Shown one piece after another: positions 34,868 through 43,438 of a DNA stretch of 61,876 nucleotides. Origin of the DNA: Planctomyces sp. SH-PL62. GTDB lineage: Bacteria > Planctomycetota > Planctomycetia > Planctomycetales > Planctomycetaceae. The notes under the pieces were generated by a model. That model was not told the origin of the DNA and searched no databases. It worked only from the letters and a program-made list of their open reading frames with translations. A program made the translations under genes and the position numbers. Each line of letters opens with the position of its first letter. Position 1 is the stretch's first letter. The stretch lies in the NCBI GenBank assembly GCA_945893075.1, contig CAMDDX010000003.1:1-61876 (forward strand), in the 5' to 3' direction.

Positions 34868-35267
34868 CTCGATGGTCTGGGTTTCGTATTTCTCCAACGA
34901 GTCTGGATTCCGCCACCAACTTTTGGAGCAAGTGCAGCGGAGCCGAGCACGATTGTTTGTTTCCGAATACCTCGTTGACGAAGTCCGCCGAGCTTTGATC
35001 CGCGATTTTGAGATGCCCCGCCGAGACGCTCAGTTGGCTGGGGAAAAGATGCTCCGCATGAGTCGAACGGTCAAACTACCGGCTTCGATTCCACGACATG
35101 TTCCAGGAGACAGTCAAGACGATCCCATTGTTGAAACGGCAATCCAAGCCAAGGCCGATTACTTGGTCACCACGGACGAAGAGATTCGACGTCTGAAAAA
35201 GATTCGTAATGTCATGATCATCACGCCGGTCGAATTGGCTCGCCAATTGGGCTGGTCGATGCCGTGA
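34851..35267 (+). CDS. PIN-domain ribonuclease toxin
   Basis: 138 residues. The four acidic residues of the PIN active site are in place: Asp6 in VADSMVW, Glu44 in LVDEVRRAL, Asp91 in DDPIVETA and Asp109 in YLVTTDEE. It belongs to the 'toxin component, PIN family' group, which cleave RNA when free of antitoxin. It begins with GTG and overlaps the antitoxin gene. The cassette lies between a DUF1501 gene and a DUF1549/1553 gene, so it looks like an insertion between two functionally linked chromosomal genes. Confidence 0.92.
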   Translation: MKIVADSMVWVSYFSNESGFRHQLLEQVQRSRARLFVSEYLVDEVRRALIRDFEMPRRDAQLAGEKMLRMSRTVKLPASIPRHVPGDSQDDPIVETAIQAKADYLVTTDEEIRRLKKIRNVMIITPVELARQLGWSMP

Positions 35268-35289
35268 CCTGAAGTTTGGGAGAATAAAA

Positions 35290-37785
35290 ATGTCCTCACG
35301 CCTAATTCCGGTTCTCTTGTTGAGCGCGACGTGGCTGACCTCGATCACTGCGGCCGCTGACAACTCGACAACTCCTTTTTTGGTCTCGCCATCGGAAGTC
35401 CGTCTCTCTGGCAATCTTGCTCGCGCTCAATTGGTCGTGACGCGAGCGGATGCAGCCGGGCAGATCGGCGAACGATCGGAAGACCTGAGTCATGTTGCTG
35501 CGTTTCAGTCGAGCGACCCGAATGTCGTAGTCATAGATGCTCGCGGGCAGTTGTTGGCGAAGGCGAATGGGTCGGCAAAGGTCGGCGTGAAGGTCGGCGA
35601 CGTCACGAAGGAAGTCGCCGTCACGGTTGAGAAGGTTGAGCCCGTTGCGAAGATCGGCTATGTCGAACATGTCGCGCCGATACTCAACAAAGCCGGATGC
35701 AGCATGGGGGCGTGTCATGCGGCTCAGTACGGACAGGGCGGGTTCAAGCTGTCGGTCTTCGGCAGCGAGTTGGATCAGGACCGCGAGGCGATTGTGCGCG
35801 ATCGTGCTCAGCGGCGGTTGAGCTTCGTTGAGCCAGCCGAAAGTTTGTTTCTCAAGAAGCCGACGATGCAGGTGCCTCACGGCGGCGGAAAGCGACTCGC
35901 GGCGAATTCGGTCGATTACGAATTGCTCAAAGCGTGGATCGCCAACGGAGCACCGAAGCCCGATGCGAAGGCTCCGGAAGTCACGAAGGTGAGTGTCTTC
36001 CCGCCGAAACGTCTCGGCGGCGTCGGGCTGAAGCAGCAGTTGCGAGTGGATGCGACGTACTCGGACGGTACGACGCGAGACGTGACCGCATGGGCAAAGT
36101 ACGACTCGATGGACGACGGCATGTTGACGGTCAACGGCGATGGGCTGGTGACGGTCACGGGGCAAGGACAAGCTCCGGTGATGGTCCGCTTCGAGGGGCA
36201 GGCGGAGATTTCGCTGTTCGTCATCCCCTATCGCGAAGCCATCGAGCTGACCGGCTGGACCAACAACAATTTCATTGATGAGTTGGCCTCAGCGAAGTTC
36301 AAGGAACTCGGCATCGACCCGTCGCCGCTTTGCGACGACGCGACCTTCATCCGCCGAGCGTTCCTCGACGCGATTGGCCAAGTGCCGACTCTCGAAGAGA
36401 CGACCGCGTTCATTGCCGACGCCGATCCGGCGAAGCGCACGAAGCTCATTGACCGGCTGCTGGGGCTGACTGGCAACCCGCAGTTCGACATTTACAACGA
36501 TGCGTATTCGGCGTGGTGGACATTGAAGTGGTCGGACCTGCTGCGAAACACGACCACCGGCCGAGCCGAGCAAGGCATGTGGGCGATGCACAACTGGCTG
36601 CGGACCGTCTTCCGTGAGAACTGGTCCTACGATCGCTTGGTTCGCGAATTGGTGACGGCGAAAGGTTCGGTCTTCAGCAACGGCCCGGCGAATTACTTCA
36701 GCGCCAACAACAACCCGACCGAGGCGACCGAATCGACCGTGCAACTGTTTCTCGGCGTGCGGATGGAATGTGCCAAGTGCCACCATCACCCGTTCGAGAA
36801 ATACGGCCAAGGAGACTACTACGGCTTCGCCGCGTTCTTCGCTCGCGTCAGTAACAAGTCGAGCGAAGAGTTCGGAGCATTCGGCGGCGAGTCAGTCGTC
36901 ATCGTCCGCACCACGGGCGAAGTGAGTCATCCGAAAACCGGCAAGGTGCTGAAGCCGACGCCGCTCGAAGGGGAGCCGGTCGATCATCCGCTCGACCGCC
37001 GCATCGCGCTCGCCGATTGGATGACCTCGAAGAACAACGGCATGTTCGCCCGCTCGATCGTGAACCGCTACATGGCCTACCTAATGGGCCGCGGACTCGT
37101 CGATCCCGTCGATGACATGCGCTCGACGAACCCGCCGACGAACCCGCCGCTGATGGATGCCCTCGCGAAACACTTCGCCGAATCCGGCTTCAACCTCAAG
37201 CAGTTGATGCGGACGATCATGACCTCGCGGCTGTATCAGCTCGATTCACAGCCGACCGCGACGAACGCCAGCGACCGCCGCTTCTACGCCTACTACCGAG
37301 TCAAACGCCTCTCGGCCGAAGCCCTGCTGGACGCGATCGACCGCGCCGCCGGCACGCAAACGAAATTCAAGAACCTGCCACTCGGCACAAAGGCCATCGA
37401 ACTCCCCGACGCCGAGTACCCCGACTTCTTCCTCAACGTCTTCGCGAAACCGAAGCGAGCCAGCGTCTGCGAATGCGAACGCTCCCCCGATGAAAACCTC
37501 GCGCAAGCGCTGCACACGCTCAACGGCGACATCATCGCCAACAAACTCGCCGACGCCAAAGGCCGCATCGCAACGCTGCTCGCCTTCAAATCTGCTGATG
37601 GCAAGCCGAAGCCGCACGAAGAAATCGTCCGCGAGCTGTACCTCGCCGCGCTCTGCCGCCAACCGAGCGACGCCGAACTGGCCGCCAGCCAAAAATTCCT
37701 CGAACAAGCCGGCTCACCGAAAGAGTGCTACGAAGACCTCCTCTGGGCACTCATCAACAGCAAGCAGTTTTTGTTCGTGAGATGA
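35290..37785 (+). CDS. DUF1549/DUF1553 cytochrome-like exported protein with Ig-like domain
   Basis: 831 residues. A signal peptide is followed by a bacterial Ig-like (BIG2-type) domain to about residue 115. A planctomycete cytochrome c-like segment has CSMGACH at 137-143, a CX4CH variant. A second Ig-like region follows, then DUF1549, then CAKCHHHPFEKYGQGDYY around 494-508 with a standard CXXCH haem site, then DUF1553 (SIVNRYMAYLMGRGLVDPVDDMR). This architecture is a planctomycete hallmark and is often coupled to DUF1501 partners; electron transfer or polysaccharide processing has been suggested. Start ATG 35290 has GGGAG upstream. A PPC-domain protein gene follows. Confidence 0.93.
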   Translation: MSSRLIPVLLLSATWLTSITAAADNSTTPFLVSPSEVRLSGNLARAQLVVTRADAAGQIGERSEDLSHVAAFQSSDPNVVVIDARGQLLAKANGSAKVGVKVGDVTKEVAVTVEKVEPVAKIGYVEHVAPILNKAGCSMGACHAAQYGQGGFKLSVFGSELDQDREAIVRDRAQRRLSFVEPAESLFLKKPTMQVPHGGGKRLAANSVDYELLKAWIANGAPKPDAKAPEVTKVSVFPPKRLGGVGLKQQLRVDATYSDGTTRDVTAWAKYDSMDDGMLTVNGDGLVTVTGQGQAPVMVRFEGQAEISLFVIPYREAIELTGWTNNNFIDELASAKFKELGIDPSPLCDDATFIRRAFLDAIGQVPTLEETTAFIADADPAKRTKLIDRLLGLTGNPQFDIYNDAYSAWWTLKWSDLLRNTTTGRAEQGMWAMHNWLRTVFRENWSYDRLVRELVTAKGSVFSNGPANYFSANNNPTEATESTVQLFLGVRMECAKCHHHPFEKYGQGDYYGFAAFFARVSNKSSEEFGAFGGESVVIVRTTGEVSHPKTGKVLKPTPLEGEPVDHPLDRRIALADWMTSKNNGMFARSIVNRYMAYLMGRGLVDPVDDMRSTNPPTNPPLMDALAKHFAESGFNLKQLMRTIMTSRLYQLDSQPTATNASDRRFYAYYRVKRLSAEALLDAIDRAAGTQTKFKNLPLGTKAIELPDAEYPDFFLNVFAKPKRASVCECERSPDENLAQALHTLNGDIIANKLADAKGRIATLLAFKSADGKPKPHEEIVRELYLAALCRQPSDAELAASQKFLEQAGSPKECYEDLLWALINSKQFLFVR

Positions 37786-37820
37786 TCCACGTTCTCTTGC
37801 TCCGTGAAGGAACCGCAACC

Positions 37821-39968
37821 ATGCGAAGACTCGTATTGGCTGTCAGTTTGATTGTCGCATGTACTCAGACTGTGTCCGCCCAAACTGCATTTCCGATGCT
37901 GATGAGCCTCAAGCCGGTGGCCGTTCAGATCGGGACGACCAGTGAGGTCACGGTCAACTCGCGGTACTCGATGCACTCTGCGGAGAGTGTGTTGGTCACT
38001 GGCGGCGGCGTGCTAGCGGAGGTCGTGCCGCCGGAGGTGAAGAAGGATGACAAGGCTCCCAACGTGGTCGCATTGAAAATCAAAGTCTCCGTCGCGGCGG
38101 ATGCGATGCCGGGAGTGCGCGACTTGCGAATCGTCACCGCTCAGGGAGTCAGCACGGTCGCGCAGTTGGTTGTCGTCGAAGACCCGGTCGTCGTTGAGCA
38201 GGCTAAGAACGACACTGTTGCCGAAGCTCAGTCGATCACATTGCCGGCGACGGTTTGTGGTTGCATCGAGAAGGCGGAGGATCTCGACTTCTTCAAGTTC
38301 AAGATCGAGGCTCCGACGTCGCTCGTGTTTCATGTGCGGTCGCAGCGGTTGCAGGATCGGATTCATGACCTGCAGGCGCACAGCGACCCGATTCTGACGA
38401 TCCGCAACGCTCAGGGTTCGACGATCGCGGCGGCGGATAATGTGTTTCACGGCGATCCGTTCTTGTGCCACCGGTTCGAGCAGCCCGGCGAGTACTTCTT
38501 GGAGATTCGGGACGTCCGCTACACCGGCAATCAATACTGGGAATACGCCGTCGAGATTCACTCGCGGCCGTTTGTTCGGTCGGTATTTCCGCTGGCGATC
38601 ATGGCCGGCAAAGAGACGAAGCTCTCGCCGATCGGCTGCCAGCTTCCGGCCAGTGGGGCAGGTTTGCTACCTGCCCTGGAAGTGACACTGCCGGCCGGAC
38701 ACGTTGAAAACGTGCCCCACGGGATCAATCGCTTGCGATTGCCGTTCGCCGACCGGCCGAGCAACCCCGTCGCGACCTATGTCACGGCGCTGCCGACAAT
38801 CACGGAATCAAACGAGGACAACAACTTGCCGGAGAAGGTGCTCGGCGATCCGAAATCTGAAATCTCAAATCTCAAATCTCAAATCTCGGTTCCTTGCGTC
38901 ATCAACGGCCGCATCGAAGCCCCCGGCGATGTCGATTGCTTCGTCTTCGAGGCCAAGAAGGACGACAAGCTTTCGTTCGAGGTCAAAGCGCGGCGGCTGC
39001 AATCGGAACTCGATTCGACGATCCGCATTCTCAATGCCACCGGAGCCACAATCGCCGAGAATGACGACTTGCGGCTCGGCAAACGGGGCTCGCAGGACTC
39101 GTGGATCGAAAGTCTGTCGATCCCGGCCGACGGCAAGTACGTGCTGGAGATTCGGGACATGCACCTGCGCGGCGGCGAGAACTTCGTGTATGCGATCGAG
39201 GTCACGCAGGCTCGGCCGTACTTCAATCTGTTCGCCGACACCGACAAGACCAATCTGTCGCCCGGCGTGAACGGCGTCATGTGGGTGAAGGTCGAGCGAA
39301 AGAACGGCTTCACCGGCGCGGTGCAGTTGCACGTCGATGGGCTTCCCGCCGGAGTCACTGCCGAGTGTGGCCGCATCCTCTCGGACAAGGGGACCGACGG
39401 TTGCATCGTCTTCAAGGCGACACCGGACGCGGGCCGAGCGGTTGCGCCGCTCGTGATTCGCGGCACCGGAGTTCATGCTCAAGCGGACGGCCAGATGGTC
39501 GAGTTGTCCGCGCTCGCAGCCACGTATCAAGAGATGTATCAACCAGGCGGCGGACGAGGTCATTGGCCCGTCGATCAACATATCCTCGCGGTGATCCCGG
39601 CCCATGACATCCGCGGCATCAAGCTCAGCACCTCCGACATCACGCTCAAACCGGGTGAGTCGAAGACGATCGACGTGACGATCGACCGCGCTCCCGATTT
39701 CAAAGCCAACGTCTCACTTGACGTAACGATGACACATCTCGCGCTCTTCGCCGACACGTTGCCGCCGGGCGTCACGGTGGATGGCAATAAGAGCAAGACG
39801 CTGCTCAGCAACGGAGCGACTCAAGGGACGATCACATTGACCGCCGCCAAGACCGCCGCGCCGATCGAACGCCAGCTCATCGGACTGACCGCCAACATCT
39901 CGTTGAACTTCGTCGTGAAGACGACGTTCGCAGCCGAGCCCGTCTTCGTCACCGTTTCCGTGCCGTGA
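37821..39968 (+). CDS. Secreted protein with pre-peptidase C-terminal (PPC) domains
   Basis: About 715 residues. Signal peptide MRRLVLAVSLIVACTQTVSA. Two PPC-type beta domains are visible, with the pattern 'G.ie.pgDvD.f.f.a..g..l.fev.a.r..s.lD....i.d..G': the first near CGCIEKAEDLDFFKFKIEAP, the second near NGRIEAPGDVDCFVFEA. Ig-like regions follow. It trails the DUF1549/1553 gene closely on the same strand and probably works with it at the cell surface. The coding sequence contains two short palindromes (38656-38676, 38698-38722) and a heptamer array (38853-38887), which between them fill the inter-domain linker. AAGGAA precedes the ATG. Confidence 0.88.
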   Translation: MRRLVLAVSLIVACTQTVSAQTAFPMLMSLKPVAVQIGTTSEVTVNSRYSMHSAESVLVTGGGVLAEVVPPEVKKDDKAPNVVALKIKVSVAADAMPGVRDLRIVTAQGVSTVAQLVVVEDPVVVEQAKNDTVAEAQSITLPATVCGCIEKAEDLDFFKFKIEAPTSLVFHVRSQRLQDRIHDLQAHSDPILTIRNAQGSTIAAADNVFHGDPFLCHRFEQPGEYFLEIRDVRYTGNQYWEYAVEIHSRPFVRSVFPLAIMAGKETKLSPIGCQLPASGAGLLPALEVTLPAGHVENVPHGINRLRLPFADRPSNPVATYVTALPTITESNEDNNLPEKVLGDPKSEISNLKSQISVPCVINGRIEAPGDVDCFVFEAKKDDKLSFEVKARRLQSELDSTIRILNATGATIAENDDLRLGKRGSQDSWIESLSIPADGKYVLEIRDMHLRGGENFVYAIEVTQARPYFNLFADTDKTNLSPGVNGVMWVKVERKNGFTGAVQLHVDGLPAGVTAECGRILSDKGTDGCIVFKATPDAGRAVAPLVIRGTGVHAQADGQMVELSALAATYQEMYQPGGGRGHWPVDQHILAVIPAHDIRGIKLSTSDITLKPGESKTIDVTIDRAPDFKANVSLDVTMTHLALFADTLPPGVTVDGNKSKTLLSNGATQGTITLTAAKTAAPIERQLIGLTANISLNFVVKTTFAAEPVFVTVSVP
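38656..38722. repeat. Two small palindromes inside a coding sequence
   Basis: GGGCAGGT/ACCTGCCC (38656-38663 and 38669-38676) and CACGTT/AACGTG (38700-38705 and 38709-38714). The second, with flank GCCCCACGG, is the reverse complement of the element at 22111-22135. Both are read through in the PPC protein. Confidence 0.88.
38853..38887. repeat. Heptamer tandem repeat in a coding sequence
   Basis: Five contiguous 7-mers: AAATCTG followed by four AAATCTC. Because seven is not a multiple of three, gain or loss of a unit would shift the frame of the PPC protein. The array encodes a Lys/Ser/Ile-rich linker before the second PPC domain. Confidence 0.95.
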
Positions 39969-39972
39969 TCGG

Positions 39973-41049
39973 TCACTTGCCGGCTGGCAACTGATACCCC
40001 TCGCGGTTGAGCCGAATGCGATACAGGCTCTTGCCCGCCGTGATGTAGAGCAGCTTGGCGTCTTTGCCGCGGCCGAAGCCGACGTTCGTGGGGATTTCGG
40101 TTTTGATGTAGGCCAGCTCTTTGCCTTCGGGCGAATAGACGCAGATGCCGGGACGATTCTCGGCTCGCACGGCGACATACAGATTGCCGTCTTTGTCGCA
40201 GACGAGTCCGTCCGGGCCGTCGAACGGAGCGTAATCGACCAGCGTCTTGCGGAACTTGGCGGTGCCGTCGGGCGCGAGATCGTAAGCCTGCAGCGCCATC
40301 AGTCCTTTGCGAAGGGGGATGGTGACCTTGTCGGCTTGCGCGGTTTCCGGCTTCGCGAGCCGATCAATGGCGGTGCCTCCGTTGTCGTTGCTCACGACGT
40401 ACAGCGATTTCTGATCGGGTGAGATACACACGCCGTTCGCCTTGCCGGCGTCGGTGATGATGCGTGCGATCGAGCTGTCCTTGTCGATGCGGTACACGCC
40501 GACGACCGGCTGATCGATCGGTTCGTGGCCGAGGTAGCGCGGGTCGCTGAAGTAAATGCGTCCCTTCTCGTCGATGGTGATGTCGTTGGGCGAGTTGAAC
40601 GGCCGCCCCTCGAACAACCCGGCGATGATGTGCGTCTTGCCGGTCTTCAGGTCTGTCCGAGTCACTCGGCGTCCGCCGTAGTCGGCTCCTTCGGCGACGA
40701 TCATGTTTCCCGCCGCGTCGAACTTGATGCCGTTCGACATCCCGCTGGGTGAGCGGAAGATCGCCGTCTTGCCGGTGGTCGGATCGAACCGCCAGATGTG
40801 TCCCGCTTCGATCGCTCCGTTCTCATCGCGAGCGATATGTGAGAACGTAATCTCACTGAAATAGACCGACCCATCGGGAGCCACCGCCGCGCCTTCCGTG
40901 AGCACTCGCGACTCGAACAGATGTTCGAGCTTCGCATCCGGCGGCACGATCGGCTCCTGCGCCCAGACGGATGGCAGTCCCGCCGCCGCGGCCACCACCA
41001 AGGAAAACCGAATCGTCATCCACAACGAGACCACGGCAAGATTCTTCAT
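39973..41049 (-). CDS. Exported SMP-30/gluconolactonase-like beta-propeller
   Basis: 358 residues. A signal peptide (TIRFSLVVAAAAGLPSVWA) is followed by a six-bladed propeller of the SMP-30/gluconolactonase/LRE type. Landmarks are AVAPDGSVYFSEIT, NGIKFDAAGNMIVAEGA, SPNDITIDEKGRIYFSDPR, NGVCISPDQKSLYVV and GPDGLVCDKDGNLYVAVR, the last carrying metal-site Asn/Asp positions. Relatives hydrolyse sugar lactones with a divalent metal, and many exported ones have unknown substrates. AGGAG precedes the start. It converges with the PPC gene, leaving only four bases between them. Confidence 0.9.
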   Translation of the reverse strand: MKNLAVVSLWMTIRFSLVVAAAAGLPSVWAQEPIVPPDAKLEHLFESRVLTEGAAVAPDGSVYFSEITFSHIARDENGAIEAGHIWRFDPTTGKTAIFRSPSGMSNGIKFDAAGNMIVAEGADYGGRRVTRTDLKTGKTHIIAGLFEGRPFNSPNDITIDEKGRIYFSDPRYLGHEPIDQPVVGVYRIDKDSSIARIITDAGKANGVCISPDQKSLYVVSNDNGGTAIDRLAKPETAQADKVTIPLRKGLMALQAYDLAPDGTAKFRKTLVDYAPFDGPDGLVCDKDGNLYVAVRAENRPGICVYSPEGKELAYIKTEIPTNVGFGRGKDAKLLYITAGKSLYRIRLNREGYQLPAGK

Positions 41050-41144
41050 GAGCTGCTCCTGGCGACAAAGCGGGTGTGTAAGCGACGTTCAGATGCCTGA
41101 CGAACTTTCTCGTCCGGAGAGCGATCGGACAAGCCTCTGTGTTC

Positions 41145-41226
41145 GATCCGTGTCTTCCGTGCAATCCGTGTTTTCAAAGTCCAAGCGATCCGGGAAGGGA
41201 ACACGGATGACACGGAGGACGCGGAT
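41145..41226. repeat. ATCCGTGT-type imperfect palindrome
   Basis: Arms around 41145-41175 and 41193-41226 share GATCCG(T/C)GTC(T/C)TCCGTG and its reverse complement. Same family as 29519-29593 and 46321-46415. Confidence 0.75.
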
Positions 41227-41262
41227 CAGCACGGCGGATTTGAGCATCGCAAAAATGCGGCG

Positions 41263-42438
41263 CTAGGCAGGCGTGCTCGCCAGTCGCAGCGCGATTTCGC
41301 AGGCTTTCAAGAAGCTGGCGATGTGTAGCACTTCGTCGGTCGTGTGAATGCCGGCTTGGCCGCAGCCGAGCGTGACGGTCGGCAGGCCGTGAGCCGTCAG
41401 CCAGTTGGCGTCGAGACCACCGTTGCTGACGCGCATCTCCGGTTCGAGGCCGGCGGCGCGGATCGCGTCGCAGGCGGTGGTGACAGACGGTTCGTCGAGC
41501 GGAAGTTGGAACGATTCGTATTTCAGTTCGGATCGAAAATCGACGCGGCCGGGTTGCCCGGCGTCGGTGTGGACTTGCTGGGCGGCTTTGGTGAAGGCGT
41601 CGCGGAAAGCGTTCACGATCTTGAGCCGGAACTTGGGATCGTGGCTGCGCGCTTCGGCGCGGACTCGGACGTGAGGCGTGACGACGTTGGTGGCTTCGCC
41701 GCCGGTGATCAGACCGACGTTGCTGGTGCCTCGGTGTTTCCCTTTGACGATCAATCCGTGCCAGCCGTTGGCGGTCAGGTCGGCGATGGCGAGGCTGGCC
41801 ATTGCGATGGCGCTCGCCCCTTGTTCGGGATGCGCGCCGGCGTGAGCGGGAGTGCCGAAGACGTCGATGTTGAGGTCATAGGCTCCGGTGGCTCCGATCG
41901 CAGCGATGTGAGCCAGGCCGCCGTCCCAGTTGAAGCAGAGCTTCGGATTGCCCAGCGAGCGGGGTTGGACGTGACGTGCTCCCATCAGGCCGATCTCTTC
42001 TTGCACGGGCCAGAAGAACGTCAGCGGCGGATGCGGCAGCTTCTGTTTCAGAATCGTCAGCAGAGTATTGAGGAGCACCGCCGCGCCGGCTCGGTCGTCG
42101 CCACCGAGCGCGGTGGTTGGGTCGGCGGACTTGATAATCTCGCCCTCGCGGATTGGTTTCGCTCCGACCGCGAGCGGGACCGTATCGACGTGAGCCATCA
42201 ACAATCGTCGTGGCCCGCGCTTCGTGCCGGGGAGTTTGACGATCAAGTTGCCGACCTCTCCGCCAGCCGAGCTGCGCTTGTTCGCGTCGTCGAGCGTGAT
42301 GGCGCTGTCGGGGACTCCCGCGCGGCGCAGTGCGTCGCAGAGGAACTTGATGACGCGACCTTCTTGCGTGCTCTTGCCGGGGATGGCGATGAGGTCGGTG
42401 ACGAGTTGGATCGCGGCGGTGTGGTTGAAGAGCGTCAT
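41263..42438 (-). CDS. M20-family metallopeptidase, peptidase T-like
   Basis: About 391 residues, cytoplasmic. Di-zinc ligands of the family are recognisable: MAHVDTVP (His and Asp), GGDDRAGAA (bridging Asp), QEEIGLMGA (catalytic Glu pair), NWDGG (Asp) and a late His in GIHTTDEVLHI. The dimerisation domain sits between about residues 205 and 310 (FGTPAHAGAHPEQGASAI). Such enzymes remove N-terminal residues from short peptides. The ATG at 42438 is preferred with GAAGG upstream. It follows the lolD-like gene, with a perfect palindrome in the 108-bp gap. Confidence 0.92.
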   Translation of the reverse strand: MTLFNHTAAIQLVTDLIAIPGKSTQEGRVIKFLCDALRRAGVPDSAITLDDANKRSSAGGEVGNLIVKLPGTKRGPRRLLMAHVDTVPLAVGAKPIREGEIIKSADPTTALGGDDRAGAAVLLNTLLTILKQKLPHPPLTFFWPVQEEIGLMGARHVQPRSLGNPKLCFNWDGGLAHIAAIGATGAYDLNIDVFGTPAHAGAHPEQGASAIAMASLAIADLTANGWHGLIVKGKHRGTSNVGLITGGEATNVVTPHVRVRAEARSHDPKFRLKIVNAFRDAFTKAAQQVHTDAGQPGRVDFRSELKYESFQLPLDEPSVTTACDAIRAAGLEPEMRVSNGGLDANWLTAHGLPTVTLGCGQAGIHTTDEVLHIASFLKACEIALRLASTPA

Positions 42439-42471
42439 GGGGGATTGCCTTCGTGAAATGGTCACGAGCGA

Positions 42472-42533
42472 GGGGTCAGGTCTTCAAATTTCAAAATTGC
42501 CTCGGCAATTTTGAAATTTGAAGACCTGACCCC
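42472..42533. repeat. Perfect 30-bp-arm palindrome with 2-nt centre
   Basis: Arms 42472-42501 and 42504-42533 are exact reverse complements with only TC between. The outer end GGGGTCAGGTCT is close to the GGGGTCGGGTCT end of the 98-bp elements at 43331 and 47466. Confidence 0.98.
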
Positions 42534-42546
42534 GGCTAGGTACGTC

Positions 42547-43311
42547 TCACGCCGCCTCGTTCAGAACTTCGAGGCGACCTTCGGTCAGGCGAACCAAGCG
42601 ATGCGCCGAGCGGGCGAGGCTTTCATCATGCGTGACCATCACGATGGTCAGCCCTTCTTGCTCGTTGAGGTTTCGCAGCAGGCCCAGGATTTCCTGGCCG
42701 GTGCCGGCGTCGAGGTTTCCGGTTGGCTCGTCGGCCAGCAGGATTTCCGGCTTCGCGACCAGCGACCGTGCGATCGCGGCGCGTTGCATCTCGCCGCCGG
42801 AGAGTTCGTTCGGTTTGTGCTTGAGCCGATGGGTCAGGCCGACCTTTTCGAGAATCTCTTCGGCCTGAGCTTTGAATTCGCGGCGGCGTTTCCAGTAGCC
42901 GAACATCGAGTGCCGGATCATCAGCGGCGTGAGCACGTTTTCGAGGACGTTCAGCTCCGGCAGCAGGTGATAGAACTGAAAGACAAATCCGAAAACGCGG
43001 TTCCGCAATTCGTCGCGAGTCGTCTGAGGCAGGTCGTCGATGCGGTCGCCGTCGAGCAGCACTTCGCCGACGCTGGGGGAATCGAGCAAGCCCATCACAT
43101 GCAGCAGCGTGCTCTTGCCGGAGCCGGATTGGCCGACGATGGAGAGGAACTCACCGCGGCGGATGTTGATCTCCACGCCGCGCAGCACGGGGATTTTGTG
43201 GTCCCCTTTGCGGTAGTACTTTTCGAGCGCGACGGTCGAAAGATGCGCGGGAGCGACGGACGCGGGTTGCATGAGTCGGCGAGTCGGTTCCAGCGAGAGA
43301 AGTTCGGGCAT
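42547..43311 (-). CDS. lolD: LolD/MacB-type ABC transporter ATPase
   Basis: About 254 residues. Walker A GQSGSGKST, Q-loop VFGFVFQFYHLLPELNVLENV, signature LSGGEMQRAAIARSL, Walker B ILLADEPTGNLD and H-loop MVTHDESLA. The FYHLLPELNVLENV segment and GNLD are typical of LolD and related MacB-class ATPases that drive lipoprotein release or efflux from the inner membrane without substrate crossing it. It follows an FtsX-type permease gene on the same strand, with a 98-bp palindrome in the gap. The ATG at 43311 precedes MPELLSLEP; no strong ribosome site is seen. Confidence 0.9.
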   Translation of the reverse strand: MPELLSLEPTRRLMQPASVAPAHLSTVALEKYYRKGDHKIPVLRGVEINIRRGEFLSIVGQSGSGKSTLLHVMGLLDSPSVGEVLLDGDRIDDLPQTTRDELRNRVFGFVFQFYHLLPELNVLENVLTPLMIRHSMFGYWKRRREFKAQAEEILEKVGLTHRLKHKPNELSGGEMQRAAIARSLVAKPEILLADEPTGNLDAGTGQEILGLLRNLNEQEGLTIVMVTHDESLARSAHRLVRLTEGRLEVLNEAA

Positions 43312-43330
43312 GATGAAAGTCCTAGACTGA

Positions 43331-43428
43331 GGGGTCGGGTCTACGATTTTTCGGAATTGGCCGACACAGCGTTTTGAAGTTGGCAAAGCATAATTCGGCC
43401 AATTCCGAAAAATCGTAGACCCGACCCC
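43331..43428. repeat. 98-bp palindrome with perfect 34-bp arms, copy 1
   Basis: Arms 43331-43364 and 43395-43428 are exact reverse complements around a 30-nt loop. The outer 23 bases (GGGGTCGGGTCTACGATTTT then TCG) are identical to those at 47466-47563; the inner 11 bases differ yet are still self-complementary. Confidence 0.98.
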
Positions 43429-43438
43429 GCGTTCAAAG

